Shown here one piece after another: positions 37,542 through 46,415 of a stretch of 64,000 bases of DNA. Position 1 is the stretch's first letter. Each line of letters begins with the position of its first letter. Location: NCBI RefSeq assembly GCF_002797315.1, contig NZ_KZ454936.1, positions 1,673,133 to 1,737,132 on the forward strand, in the 5' to 3' direction. Source of the stretch: Bacillus sp. FJAT-44742. Its GTDB lineage: Bacteria > Bacillota > Bacilli > Bacillales > Marinococcaceae. The notes under the pieces were generated by a model. It saw only the letters and a program-made list of their open reading frames with translations, had not been told where the DNA came from and did no database searches. A program made the position numbers and the translations under genes.

Positions 37542-37572
37542 ATGGTAATCCTTATAGTTCACTCTAAGTCAA
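37542..37572 (-). promoter_or_regulatory. MerR-type promoter of the alcohol dehydrogenase
   Basis: Minus strand: -35 TTGACT (37567-37572), 19-base spacer, -10 TACCAT (37542-37547). The long spacer holds TTAGAGTGAACTATAAGG, close to the CTTGACTTAGAGT...ACTCTAAG pattern of AdhR/NmlR regulators. Confidence 0.75.
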
Positions 37573-37731
37573 GGTATTACATTCCTTTGAAATTTACGCC
37601 TTTCATCCAGTTTCAATAAATAAAAGAAGTTGTAACCGGATTCTTTATATGAGTTGTAACACACTCTCCATGTCTCTATATACGAGGACTTTGACACTTA
37701 CTATAAACAGTGATACATTCACCTTAAAACA

Positions 37732-37745
37732 TAGAGTTAACTCTA
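37732..37745. promoter_or_regulatory. Second regulator site, TAGAGTTAACTCTA palindrome
   Basis: A perfect 14-base palindrome 42 bases before the MerR-family gene, sharing the AGAGT/ACTCT halves of the dehydrogenase promoter, so autoregulation is likely. Confidence 0.65.
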
Positions 37746-37786
37746 AATCTAACAAATCTATACGATCCTAAAAAAGGAGATAAGTG

Positions 37787-38191
37787 ATGAAGACATATTC
37801 TATAAGCGAAGTTGCTAAAGAGCTGAACCTTACAGCATATACCTTACGTTATTACGACAAGGAGGGGTTATTACCTTTTGTGGAACGATCGCCCAATGGA
37901 ACAAGATTGTTTAAAAAATCTGACATCGATGCTTTGAACATAATAGAATGTCTAAAATCCACCGGGATGCCCATTAAGGAAATTAAAAACTTTATTGATT
38001 GGTGTGCTGACGGGGATGCCACATTGCAGCAAAGGTATGACTTGTTCCTAGAACGAAAGGCCAAGGTAGAGTCACAAATAGAAGATTTAAAGAAGACGAT
38101 GGCACTCATTGAGCATAAATGCTGGTATTACAAGACTGCTGTGAACGCAGGAACGGAAAATATTCATAAAAACAATAAAATAGAGATCTAG
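37787..38191 (+). CDS. MerR-family regulator, AdhR/NmlR-like, 134 aa
   Basis: N-terminal MerR helix-turn-helix (SISEVAKELNLTAYTLRYYDKEGLLP) and a dimerisation coil (LERKAKVESQIEDLKKTMALIEHK). Cys occur in IDWCADGD and HKCWYYKT; AdhR-type regulators sense aldehydes through one conserved Cys. The ATG is 7 bases after AAAGGAG. Divergent from the dehydrogenase it probably activates. Confidence 0.88.
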   Translation: MKTYSISEVAKELNLTAYTLRYYDKEGLLPFVERSPNGTRLFKKSDIDALNIIECLKSTGMPIKEIKNFIDWCADGDATLQQRYDLFLERKAKVESQIEDLKKTMALIEHKCWYYKTAVNAGTENIHKNNKIEI

Positions 38192-38435
38192 TTCGCTGCT
38201 TAATAGCCACTAATACGCATCCGTTATACAGGAGGTATAAATGGCTCTGTATGTAATGCACCATACCTTTTAGACTATAGAACAAACAGCCGATATATTT
38301 CGGACAACTACTGGGAAATTTTTAAGGGGACGATGACTATTTGTTTCTTAAGGGAGACGCCCTTTTATTATCTTCGTCTTGTACCTATGCCTGCGTTGCC
38401 CCCTGTATATTCGTGTGATTGTCATTAATGATCAT

Positions 38436-38467
38436 AAAAAAGGCTGACCCGGCAGGTCAGCCTTTTT
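38436..38467 (-). terminator. Terminator after acnA
   Basis: AAAAAGGCTGACC-loop-GGTCAGCCTTTTT, 13-bp stem including the A/T flanks. Confidence 0.92.
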
Positions 38468-38473
38468 ACCTTA

Positions 38474-41203
38474 TTAGCTGCTCTTTGCAGCAGCCAATCT
38501 GCTGCGAAGAACCATTTGAAGAATACCGCCATGACGATAGTAGTCGATTTCAACGTCACTATCGAAACGTACAAGTACTTCAAACTCAGTAGTCTTTCCA
38601 TCTTCATCTGTAGCAATCACGGTTACATGATCACGAGGCTGAACGGTATTATCCACCTTCACATCAAAGGTTTCCTTACCAGTCAGTCCTAACTTCTCAG
38701 CGTTCTCGCCTTCTTTAAATTGAAGAGGAAGAACACCCATAAGAACAAGGTTACTGCGGTGGATACGCTCAAAGCTTTCGGCGATAACTGTCTTGATGCC
38801 TAGAAGGTTTGTACCTTTGGCTGCCCAGTCACGAGAGCTTCCCATACCGTAGTCTTTTCCAGCCATTACTAAGAGACCAGTCTCATTCTCTTTGTACTTC
38901 ATAGCTGCATCATAAATAGCCATTACCTCACCAGTTGGCCAGTACGTAGTGTAACCGCCCTCTGTGCCAGGTGCTAGCTGGTTCTTAATGCGGATATTTG
39001 CAAACGTACCACGCATCATAACTTCATGATTACCACGACGGGAACCATAGGAGTTAAATTGCGCAGGCTTTAAGCCTTTGCTCATCAAGTATTTACCTGC
39101 TGGGCTGTCCTTTGCAATTGAACCGGCAGGAGAAATGTGGTCCGTAGTAACGGAGTCACCAAACTTACCGATCGCGCGCAGTTCATTAAGCTCTTTAATA
39201 TCCTCTGGGTTCTCAGAAAGATCTTCAAAGAACGGCGGGTTTTGAATGTACGTGGACTCTTCATCCCAATCATATAATGCGTCATTTTCATCGGATTGAA
39301 GCTCGTTCCAGCGTTCATTGTTATCGAATACAGACTCATATTCTGACTTAAAGATTTCAGGGGAAACACTTTGAGCGATAAATTCTTTGACTTCCCCGGC
39401 GGACGGCCATAAATCTTTAAAATATACATCGTTGCCGTCTTTGTCTTTTCCAAAGGAGTCCTTTTGAATATCAAAGTTCACATTACCTGCAAGAGCGTAA
39501 GCTACTACAAGCGGCGGTGAAGCAAGGTAGTTGGCTTTTACAAGGGGGTGAATGCGTCCTTCAAAGTTTCTGTTTCCGCTAAGAACAGAGCTTACAAGCA
39601 TATCATTATCAGCAATTGCTTCCTCCACTTCCACTGGAAGCGGTCCGCTGTTTCCGATACAAGTTGTACAGCCGTAGCCCACAAGGTTGAATCCAAGCTT
39701 GTCCAAATATGGAAGCAGACCGGAATCTTCCAAATATCTTGTAACTACTTTTGATCCTGGTGCAAGAGAGGTCTTCACATAGCCTGGAACCTCAAGACCT
39801 TTCTCTACAGCTTTTTTAGCAAGGAGTCCGGCTCCAAGCATAACAGAAGGGTTAGAGGTGTTTGTACAGCTCGTAATCGCTGCGATTGTAACCGCACCTG
39901 TTTTCATCGTGGATTTCTTTCCACTTGGATGATCGATTTCTACTTCCTTATCAATATCCTCCGGAGCAAGTCCAAACCCTTGGTTTCCTGCTGGAGCAGA
40001 CAATGCTTTCACAAACTGCTCACGCATATCTTTAAGAGTGATAAGGTCCTGAGGACGCTTTGGCCCGGAAAGACTTGGTTCAATTTCATTTAACGGAATT
40101 TCTACTACTTTAGTAAATGTCGGCTCTTCTGTACCTGGAGTATAGTAAAGGCCGTTTTCCTTACAATAAGTAGAAACCACTTCAATATGCTCTTCACTGC
40201 GGCCAGTCAGGCGAAGGTAATTCAAAGCTTCTTGGTCTACTGGGAAAAACCCGCAAGTTGCTCCATATTCAGGAGCCATGTTGGAAATCGTAGCTCGGTC
40301 AGCGAGAGGAAGATCTGCAAGTCCTTCACCGAAGAATTCAACAAACTTACCAACAACGTTTTGCTCACGAAGTACTTGTGTTACCTTAAGGGCGACATCA
40401 GTAGCTGTTGCTCCCTCAGGAATGGAGCCGCTTAAGCGCACACCAATAACTTCCGGAGCTGGGAAATAAGAAGGCTGCTGAAGCATTCCAGCTTCTGCCT
40501 CAATTCCGCCCACACCCCAGCCTAGGACACCAAGGCCGTTTATCATTGTTGTATGGGAATCTGTTCCTACCAGTGTATCCGGGTATGCTTCATAGCTGCC
40601 GTCTTCACCTTCTACAGCATGTACTACGGAAGCAAGATACTCAAGGTTCACCTGATGGACAATACCAGTCGCCGGCGGCACTGCACTATAGTTATCAAAT
40701 GCTTTTGTTGCCCAGCTTAGAAGCTTGTAACGCTCCTCATTTCTTTCAAATTCAAGGTTCATATTTTGCTCTAAAGAGTCGCTTTGTCCAAACTTATCCA
40801 CTTGAACAGAATGGTCTACGACTAAATCTACCGGAATAGCAGGATTAATAGACTGAGGATCACCGCCAATGTCAGCCATAGCCTTACGAAGAGAAGCTAA
40901 GTCTACAACAGCCGGCACCCCTGTAAAGTCCTGCAAGATAACACGTGAGGGCTTAAAAGGTACATCCTCGGCACCACTATTGTCGGCGCTCCATTTTGCC
41001 AGACTTTCAATATGCTCTTTCTTGATTACTTTATCATCGTACTGTCTTAGTACAGATTCCAGTAATACTTTCACGGAGTATGGAAGATTAGATACTTTAC
41101 CTACTCCTGCTTCCTCAAGCGCTTTAATGTCATAATAGTTGTAAGTCTTTCCATTGACAGAAAAGGACTTGCGGGAGTTAAAAACATCATTGTTTTTACT
41201 CAT
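38474..41203 (-). CDS. acnA: Aconitate hydratase AcnA/CitB, 909 aa
   Basis: Citrate-to-isocitrate isomerase of the TCA cycle; in Bacillus also an iron-responsive RNA-binding protein. The [4Fe-4S] Cys are in [12 protein letters not shown] and [13 protein letters not shown]. The C-terminal swivel domain carries [10 protein letters not shown]. Length matches CitB (909). ATG at 41203 after AAAGGAGGG; a longer ATG/GTG-initiated frame upstream is unlikely. A cre-like sequence lies 75 bases upstream. It is beside sspP, as in B. subtilis. Confidence 0.97.
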   Translation of the reverse strand: MSKNNDVFNSRKSFSVNGKTYNYYDIKALEEAGVGKVSNLPYSVKVLLESVLRQYDDKVIKKEHIESLAKWSADNSGAEDVPFKPSRVILQDFTGVPAVVDLASLRKAMADIGGDPQSINPAIPVDLVVDHSVQVDKFGQSDSLEQNMNLEFERNEERYKLLSWATKAFDNYSAVPPATGIVHQVNLEYLASVVHAVEGEDGSYEAYPDTLVGTDSHTTMINGLGVLGWGVGGIEAEAGMLQQPSYFPAPEVIGVRLSGSIPEGATATDVALKVTQVLREQNVVGKFVEFFGEGLADLPLADRATISNMAPEYGATCGFFPVDQEALNYLRLTGRSEEHIEVVSTYCKENGLYYTPGTEEPTFTKVVEIPLNEIEPSLSGPKRPQDLITLKDMREQFVKALSAPAGNQGFGLAPEDIDKEVEIDHPSGKKSTMKTGAVTIAAITSCTNTSNPSVMLGAGLLAKKAVEKGLEVPGYVKTSLAPGSKVVTRYLEDSGLLPYLDKLGFNLVGYGCTTCIGNSGPLPVEVEEAIADNDMLVSSVLSGNRNFEGRIHPLVKANYLASPPLVVAYALAGNVNFDIQKDSFGKDKDGNDVYFKDLWPSAGEVKEFIAQSVSPEIFKSEYESVFDNNERWNELQSDENDALYDWDEESTYIQNPPFFEDLSENPEDIKELNELRAIGKFGDSVTTDHISPAGSIAKDSPAGKYLMSKGLKPAQFNSYGSRRGNHEVMMRGTFANIRIKNQLAPGTEGGYTTYWPTGEVMAIYDAAMKYKENETGLLVMAGKDYGMGSSRDWAAKGTNLLGIKTVIAESFERIHRSNLVLMGVLPLQFKEGENAEKLGLTGKETFDVKVDNTVQPRDHVTVIATDEDGKTTEFEVLVRFDSDVEIDYYRHGGILQMVLRSRLAAAKSS

Positions 41204-41276
41204 TATGTATTCCCTCCTTTTTAAAACTATCATATAACACATTTGGGAAAATGTCGAAGATATTGCTCAAAACTAT

Positions 41277-41290
41277 TGAAAACGCTTTGA
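41277..41290. promoter_or_regulatory. cre-like site upstream of acnA
   Basis: TGAAAACGCTTTGA fits the CcpA consensus TGWNANCGNTNWCA except at the second-to-last base, 74 bases before the acnA start. Confidence 0.45.
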
Positions 41291-41531
41291 TACTTGTAGT
41301 CGCAAATCTTCCCTATTCAAGAATAGCAAAACTTTTTAAAAATATAAATGGCTTAGTGAAAATATTTTCATCTTTCTGTAATATGTACGAGGAAAAAGGT
41401 TGTTGACTGCAACATGCAGCCGTGCTAGTTCTTTTATTTCACCCTCTTGTGATATGTCCTTTTGTAAGATTTCTTTTTTCTGTATGTTTTTCTCCCCTCT
41501 GTTTATCCTACGTACGAAAGGAGGGTACAGG

Positions 41532-41675
41532 ATGACGGAAAAAAACACGTATAAAGACCAGAGAAGAAATTCACCTAAAAATACAGACTCAGAAGGAATG
41601 CAAGAACCTATGCCAGGTTCAAAAAAAGTAAAACAGCGCAATCACGTCAATCAGGCACATGGAGGCAGAGGATAA
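41532..41675 (+). CDS. sspP: Small acid-soluble spore protein P, 47 aa
   Basis: A minor SASP made in the forespore. MTEKNTYKDQRRNSPKNTD and PMPGSKKVKQRNHVNQAHGG follow the SspP pattern. The ATG is 5-6 bases after GAAAGGAGGG. B. subtilis carries sspO and sspP beside citB; sspO is not seen here. Followed by a strong bidirectional terminator. Confidence 0.9.
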   Translation: MTEKNTYKDQRRNSPKNTDSEGMQEPMPGSKKVKQRNHVNQAHGGRG

Positions 41676-41708
41676 ATAAGTCCACTTCTTCAAAAAGAAA
41701 AAGAAAAG

Positions 41709-41745
41709 AAAAACGAGCTGAAAGCGTTCATGCCAGCTCGTTTTT
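41709..41745. terminator. Bidirectional terminator between sspP and selA
   Basis: AAAAACGAGCTG/CAGCTCGTTTTT, 12-bp stem, serves sspP (plus) and selA (minus). Confidence 0.9.
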
Positions 41746-41775
41746 CTTTCTATAAAAAGCCTTTGACGACAGCCG

Positions 41776-43203
41776 CTATGAGGAATGAAAATGTTGGTCA
41801 AGAGCGACAAAACGATGAACGAGCACCTCAGTTTCTTCCCAGGTAACGGTACGAAAGTCCAAAATAACACTGTTTCCTTTCGCACGGGCCACAACTGGAG
41901 GTTCATCACCGTTTCTCAATAATTTTAGTACTTTTTCAACTATTTCAGCCTCAAGCTCCACTTTCACTGCAAACGTGGATAATGAAACATCCGGCATCGT
42001 TCCTCCACCTATTTGTGAGGTTTCTTCAATAAGAGATGCCCTCCAGGAAGTAGCGTCCAAGCCCTTTAAAAAGACCTCTGCCCGGTTCTTTACTTCCTCC
42101 TTGCTCTCTAGGACCATTTTACCGACAGGAAGAGTATGTACCCCCTCAATTCCTTTTACGTATGCTTTCAACGTGGCTTCCAAGGCGGCCAGGGTCATTT
42201 TATCAACCCTAAGTACTCGGGCCAGTTGATTTTTCTTGAGCTTTTGGATGGTTTCCTTCTTGCCGGCTATAATTCCAGCTTGAGGACCGCCAAGCAGCTT
42301 ATCTCCTGAAAATGTAACTAAATCGGCTCCTTTTTCAATAACCTCTCTTACAGTAGGCTCGTCTCCAATTCCATGAGAAGAAAAATCATACAACGCTCCG
42401 CTTCCCAGGTCTTCATATATTATAAACTGGCTGTCTTGTTTTTTATCTTTTAACGTAATAAGCTCTTCAAGACCCACTTCGGCTGTAAAACCAATCGTTT
42501 TAAAATTACTCGTATGCACCTTCATTATCATGCCCGTATCATTATTCAGCGCATTTTCATAATCATATAAATGAGTCTTGTTCGTTGTGCCTACCTCGAC
42601 TAAGTGTGCACCACTTTCCTCCATTATTGATGAAACACGGAAGGATCCGCCGATCTCTACAAGCTGGCCCCTGGAAACTATCACTTCCTTATTTTTTGCC
42701 AGAGCATGAAGGACGAAAAAAACAGCCGCAGCATTGTTATTAACAACCATAGCAGCTTCTGCCCCGGTTACCTCGGTAAGTAAATCTTCGATCAAATCAT
42801 GTCTGGATCCCCGTTTGCCCTCCCCAATATTATATTCGAGGTTGGAATAATTTGAGGAAGTCATAATCACCTGTTTAATCGCTTCGTCACTCAAGCGCGC
42901 CCGCCCTAGATTGGTGTGCAGAATCGTCCCGGTGGCATTAATGACACGTGTAAGTGTGTAGGATTCAAAGGCTTGCACTCTTTTTTTTAATGCATTCAAT
43001 ACATGGTTCTTAAAGGAAGCAGCAGATACGGGAACTGGTGCCTGACCTTGGAGAAGGTCACCTCGCAGCTTCATTACTTCTTCACGAAGCCACTCTGTCA
43101 ACTTCTCAGATGATACTCCATTCTCCTGAAAGGCCAGGGCTGTATATTCAGGCTCAACCTGAAGCTCATGAATTGGGGGGAGCATTCTTACAGCTTCTTT
43201 CAT
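41776..43203 (-). CDS. selA: L-seryl-tRNA(Sec) selenium transferase SelA, 475 aa
   Basis: A PLP enzyme converting Ser-tRNA(Sec) to Sec-tRNA(Sec) with selenophosphate. The N-terminal tRNA-binding domain starts MLPPIHELQVEPEYTAL. The core has RVINATGTILHTNLGRARLS and the PLP Lys in FSGDKLLGGPQAGII. Length is typical. ATG at 43203 follows GAAAGGTGAG; an upstream in-frame ATG (43266) lies inside a hairpin. It is the second gene after the Rdx selenoprotein, separated by an attenuator-like hairpin. Confidence 0.97.
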   Translation of the reverse strand: MKEAVRMLPPIHELQVEPEYTALAFQENGVSSEKLTEWLREEVMKLRGDLLQGQAPVPVSAASFKNHVLNALKKRVQAFESYTLTRVINATGTILHTNLGRARLSDEAIKQVIMTSSNYSNLEYNIGEGKRGSRHDLIEDLLTEVTGAEAAMVVNNNAAAVFFVLHALAKNKEVIVSRGQLVEIGGSFRVSSIMEESGAHLVEVGTTNKTHLYDYENALNNDTGMIMKVHTSNFKTIGFTAEVGLEELITLKDKKQDSQFIIYEDLGSGALYDFSSHGIGDEPTVREVIEKGADLVTFSGDKLLGGPQAGIIAGKKETIQKLKKNQLARVLRVDKMTLAALEATLKAYVKGIEGVHTLPVGKMVLESKEEVKNRAEVFLKGLDATSWRASLIEETSQIGGGTMPDVSLSTFAVKVELEAEIVEKVLKLLRNGDEPPVVARAKGNSVILDFRTVTWEETEVLVHRFVALDQHFHSS

Positions 43204-43265
43204 ATTATTTCTCACCTTTCTAATCGAGGACGCCTCTTCATCCCAGCTCCCATGAGATAAAAACA

Positions 43266-43295
43266 CGGGCCGTTTTCCAAGAAATAACCGGCCCG
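43266..43295 (-). terminator. Hairpin between the Rdx selenoprotein gene and selA
   Basis: CGGGCCG/CGGCCCG, 7-bp GC stem with a 16-base loop and TGTTTTTAT on the minus strand. It may partly end transcription before selA. Confidence 0.6.
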
Positions 43296-43304
43296 CCTGT
43301 TTAC

Positions 43305-43541
43305 CTATACTTTAAATTTTGCAATTTCTTCAATCAATTGATCTTCATCTGGGAAGCTGCCCTGTTCAAGCTTTGAGTATACCTTTTCGCCATCAACTGT
43401 GACTTCAAAGGCCCCGCCTGAACTCGTTATTAATTCCACAGCGCTGACTGCGCCTCGATATTTATCTAGTAGTTTGTCCGCGAAACTCACGGCTTTTGGA
43501 GCAAAGTTTCACTGCATGCAAAATTCCACGGTTACTTTCAT
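43305..43541 (-). CDS. SelW/Rdx-family selenoprotein with in-frame UGA, 78 aa
   Basis: Thioredoxin-like Rdx protein. Reading from the ATG at 43541 (AAGGAGAAG upstream) gives MKVTVEFCMQ, a TGA at 43509-43511, then NFAPKAVSFADKLLDK and on to GSFPDEDQLIEEIAKFKV. The TGA falls exactly at the second position of the CxxC/CxxU redox motif (Cys8, Sec11), as in SelW/SelT/SelH relatives. A stem-loop follows the UGA. Ordinary gene calling would start at an internal GTG and lose the active site. Divergent from selD, upstream of selA. Function probably redox; the substrate is unknown. Confidence 0.93.
43482..43510 (-). promoter_or_regulatory. Candidate bacterial SECIS of the Rdx gene
   Basis: Minus strand: GAAACT, starting at the G of the UGA, pairs with AGTTTC 23 bases later; inside, GCT/AGC closes a 5-base apical loop CCAAA. 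Position matches SelB-dependent SECIS elements. Confidence 0.6.
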
Positions 43542-43594
43542 AATAAAATCTTCTCCTTTATAATTGATTTCTGAACTTTATTTTAGGATATTGT

Positions 43595-43624
43595 TTGTCA
43601 CTATGCAAATGATACCCTTATACT
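43595..43624 (+). promoter_or_regulatory. selD promoter
   Basis: -35 TTGTCA (43595-43600), 18-base spacer, -10 TATACT (43619-43624), about 40 bases before the selD start, in the 125-base region shared with the divergent Rdx gene. Confidence 0.6.
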
Positions 43625-43666
43625 AGTGTAAGCAGCAAAAAAGGAATTTACAGGAGGTGTCCTAAT

Positions 43667-44719
43667 ATGAGCAAAGAAGATAAAATCAGGCTAACTAGTC
43701 TTTCCTCAAAAGCTGGCTGAGGATGCAAAATTGGTCCAGAAGACCTGGCGCAAGTTTTGCGTCACTTACCAGAACGAGAAGCTGATCCAAATTTGTTAGT
43801 CGGTACGAACACCTCTGATGACGGGGGCGTATATCGTTTGACCGACGACCTTGCTCTTGTGCAAAGCGTTGACTACTTCACTCCGATCGTGGATGATCCA
43901 TATATGTTTGGCCAAATCGCTGCTGCAAATGCATTAAGCGATATTTATGCGATGGGAGGAAAACCAAAGACGGTCTTAAATATCGTAGGTTTTCCAATCA
44001 AGTCTCTCCCTGACGAAGTTTTAGCAGGGATTATGAAAGGAGCTTCTGATAAAGTAGCAGAATCAGGAGCAACCATTGTAGGCGGCCATTCTATTGATGA
44101 CAGTGAACCCAAATTCGGACTGGCTGCAACTGGAATTGTCCACCCTGACAAGATATTTAGAAACCAGGGAGCTAAACCTGGCGATGTTCTTGTCTTAACA
44201 AAACCGATCGGGGTTGGCGTCCTTACAACTGGCATCAAACGTGAGGTTGTCACAAAAGAACAAGAAGAAGCCGTTACCCGGACAATGGCTGCACTTAACA
44301 ATAAGGCAGCTGAAGCTCTGGATTCTTTCCATCCAAGTGCTGTAACAGATGTAACAGGCTTTGGATTACTCGGTCATGGATATGAAATGGCAGGCTCCAG
44401 CGATGTTACCTTTTCATTTGAATATGACCGGATTCCTGTCCTTGAAGGAGCCTTGCAGCTTGCCGAGGAGGGAATAATCCCCGGTGGCTCAAAGGCCAAT
44501 GCCAGCTGGCTTGAATCTATCATTTCCTTTGATGACCGACTAAGTAAAGCTCAGCAGCTTTTATTGTGTGATGCCATCACGTCAGGTGGTCTCCTTGTAG
44601 CATTGCCTGAAGAAGAAGCTGACCAATATGTCGAGGCCCTTCATACAAAAGGAATTCATGAAGCAGCCATCATCGGCCATGTGACAGAAAGAACAGAACG
44701 ACCGATTGAAGTAAAATAG
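43667..44719 (+). CDS. selD: Selenophosphate synthase SelD, itself a selenoprotein, 350 aa
   Basis: Makes selenophosphate from selenide and ATP. From the ATG at 43667 (AGGAGGTG upstream) the frame reads to KAG, then TGA at 43718-43720, then GCKIGPEDL. The TGA is at the catalytic Cys/Sec of the glycine-rich loop (Sec18; the next conserved Cys is Cys20). AIR-synthase-like body with TDDLALVQSVDYFTPIVDDPY, NALSDIYAMGG and VTDVTGFGLLGHGYEMA is intact. Calling from the downstream CGT... region would lose the active site. A SECIS-like hairpin follows the UGA. Confidence 0.95.
43721..43763 (+). promoter_or_regulatory. Candidate bacterial SECIS of selD
   Basis: GATGCAAAAT (43722-43731) pairs over 10 positions, two of them G-U, with GTTTTGCGTC (43754-43763). 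Inside, GGTC/GACC forms a second stem with loop CAGAA. It starts two bases after the UGA. Confidence 0.7.
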
Positions 44720-44724
44720 CGTAT

Positions 44725-44758
44725 AATAAACCCCTTGGAAAAGCCCAAGGGGTTTATT
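44725..44758. terminator. Bidirectional terminator after selD
   Basis: A 14-bp perfect stem AATAAACCCCTTGG/CCAAGGGGTTTATT with a 6-base loop; it overlaps the last codons of the convergent ATPase gene. Confidence 0.85.
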
Positions 44759-45491
44759 CATCGTAAATCCTATTATATGCCTTGTCATCAAGCTCCTCAG
44801 GGCGTCCATCAAAAGCAAGCTTTCCTTCTTTTAAGCCAATGATTCTCGTTGAAAACTTCTTGGCAATCTCAACATCATGGATATTGATGATCGTTACCAG
44901 GTTTTTTTCGTCATGAACGGAACGAAGAATCCCAAAGATCGACTTAGCCGTACTTGGATCAAGGCTTGCTACTGGCTCATCTCCAAGAAAAATATCAGGT
45001 TGCTGCATAAGGGCGCGAGCAATTCCCACTCGCTGTTTTTGTCCACCGCTGAGAGCCTCAACTCTTCTTCCTGCCATTTTCTCCAGGCCAACTTGTTCAA
45101 TGACACTCTTCCCTTCGTTCTTTTCCTCCTCCGAATATAAGCCCAGTAGATTCTCATACCATTTCTTTTGGCCAAACCGCCCGGTCAGCACATTTTGAAG
45201 CACAGTCATCCTGGGGATGAGGTGGAAATGCTGAAAGATCATGCCGGCCTTTGTCCTAAGCCTTCGCTTATCCTCATCTGATAAGGAGTGAACAGAATAG
45301 TCATCAACAAAAATTTCTCCTGAACTTACCTCCTGGAGGGCGTTTATGGTCCGGATAAAGGTTGATTTTCCAGCCCCGCTCCTTCCAAGCACACCAATAA
45401 ATTCTCCTTTTTGAAATGATAAAGACAAATTATCAATAGCCGGATCAGCGGCTCCTGGATATTTTACCGTTACATTTTCTAATATAATCAA
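44754..45491 (-). CDS. ABC transporter ATPase, PhnC-like, 245 aa
   Basis: Energises import with the permease and binding protein encoded just upstream. Walker A GRSGAGKST, signature ALSGGQKQRVGIARAL, Walker B IFLGDEPVASLD and the H-loop INIHDVEIAKKF. It has the PhnC look (VKYPGAADPAIDNLSLSF). Its position between selD and selB suggests a selenium compound instead of phosphonate as substrate, which is an inference. The gene ends in the terminator shared with selD. Confidence 0.9.
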   Translation of the reverse strand: MIILENVTVKYPGAADPAIDNLSLSFQKGEFIGVLGRSGAGKSTFIRTINALQEVSSGEIFVDDYSVHSLSDEDKRRLRTKAGMIFQHFHLIPRMTVLQNVLTGRFGQKKWYENLLGLYSEEEKNEGKSVIEQVGLEKMAGRRVEALSGGQKQRVGIARALMQQPDIFLGDEPVASLDPSTAKSIFGILRSVHDEKNLVTIINIHDVEIAKKFSTRIIGLKEGKLAFDGRPEELDDKAYNRIYDE

Positions 45492-45507
45492 ACCTTTCCC
45501 TCCTTCC

Positions 45508-46269
45508 TTAGATCACTCGTTTCCTTACATATGAGCCAAACATATCTACCATTATGACAAGAAGCATAATAAGTAAAATGCTCACTGCCATCGCTGTATA
45601 ATTAAAGCTTTGAAATTGATTAAAGAGCTGCTGGCCAATCCCGCCCCCGCCAATGAATCCAAGGATTAAAGAGGTTCTAATAGCGACTTCGAACCGATAA
45701 AAATAATGAGATAAAATATTCGGCCAAATTTGCGGGACGATAGCAAACAGACTTGCAATCCGCCTTTGAGCTCCTACTGACTTCATTGCTTCATGGGGGC
45801 CTGGATCAGAAGCTTCAATCAACTCGGATATCAGCTTTCCAAGGACTCCAATATTATGAAGTAAAATAGCAAGAACAGCTGCAAAGGGGCCTAAACCGAT
45901 AACCACCACAAAAACCAGACCAAAGACAATCTCAGGGATGGACCGCAGGCCGGATAAAGAAAAGCGGTTGAACGTATAAGCCGTTCTGCTTCTGCTTGTG
46001 TTGGAAGCAGACGCAAAGCTGAGTGGCAGAGCAATAATAAGCGCAAAAAAAGTACCAAGGAAAGCCACTGCCAATGTCACCAGGGATTCCCTGAGCAGCA
46101 AAGGAAGCAGAGACCATTCCGGTGGCAAAAAACGGTTTTGTATGAAAGTAAAAGCATCTGTAAACTGAGCAAATCTTTCAAGCTCAAAGCCCGTTTCCCT
46201 CATGCTCCACCAGGTGATCGCTAGTAAGATAACTCCATAAAGGAGGTATCTTTTGTGGAACCAAATCAT
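45508..46269 (-). CDS. ABC transporter permease, PhnE-like, 253 aa
   Basis: Five or six membrane helices with the permease EAA-type loop (ELIEASDPGPHEAMKSVGAQRRIASLFAIVPQIWP) that docks the ATPase. The PhnE family segment LRSIPEIVFGLVFVVVIGLGPFAAVLAI is clear. It lies 16 bases before the ATPase gene and 146 bases after the binding-protein gene, from which a hairpin separates it. Confidence 0.9.
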   Translation of the reverse strand: MIWFHKRYLLYGVILLAITWWSMRETGFELERFAQFTDAFTFIQNRFLPPEWSLLPLLLRESLVTLAVAFLGTFFALIIALPLSFASASNTSRSRTAYTFNRFSLSGLRSIPEIVFGLVFVVVIGLGPFAAVLAILLHNIGVLGKLISELIEASDPGPHEAMKSVGAQRRIASLFAIVPQIWPNILSHYFYRFEVAIRTSLILGFIGGGGIGQQLFNQFQSFNYTAMAVSILLIMLLVIMVDMFGSYVRKRVI

Positions 46270-46363
46270 GTTTTCAACCCTTTCCCCAGTGTTTCCAAAA
46301 CCAGGCTGACAGACAAAGTCGGAAAGCCTCAGTTTTCGACAGGTAGATGTTCATTATGAAAAA

Positions 46364-46401
46364 AGCCGGTCTGGCTGAAATACGTCAACCGATGACCGGC
46401 T
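46364..46401 (-). terminator. Attenuator-like hairpin between binding protein and permease
   Basis: AGCCGGTC/GACCGGCT with a 22-base loop and a T run on the minus strand. Partial termination here would give more binding protein than permease, a common design. Confidence 0.7.
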
Positions 46402-46415
46402 AAAACAAAGCGTGA

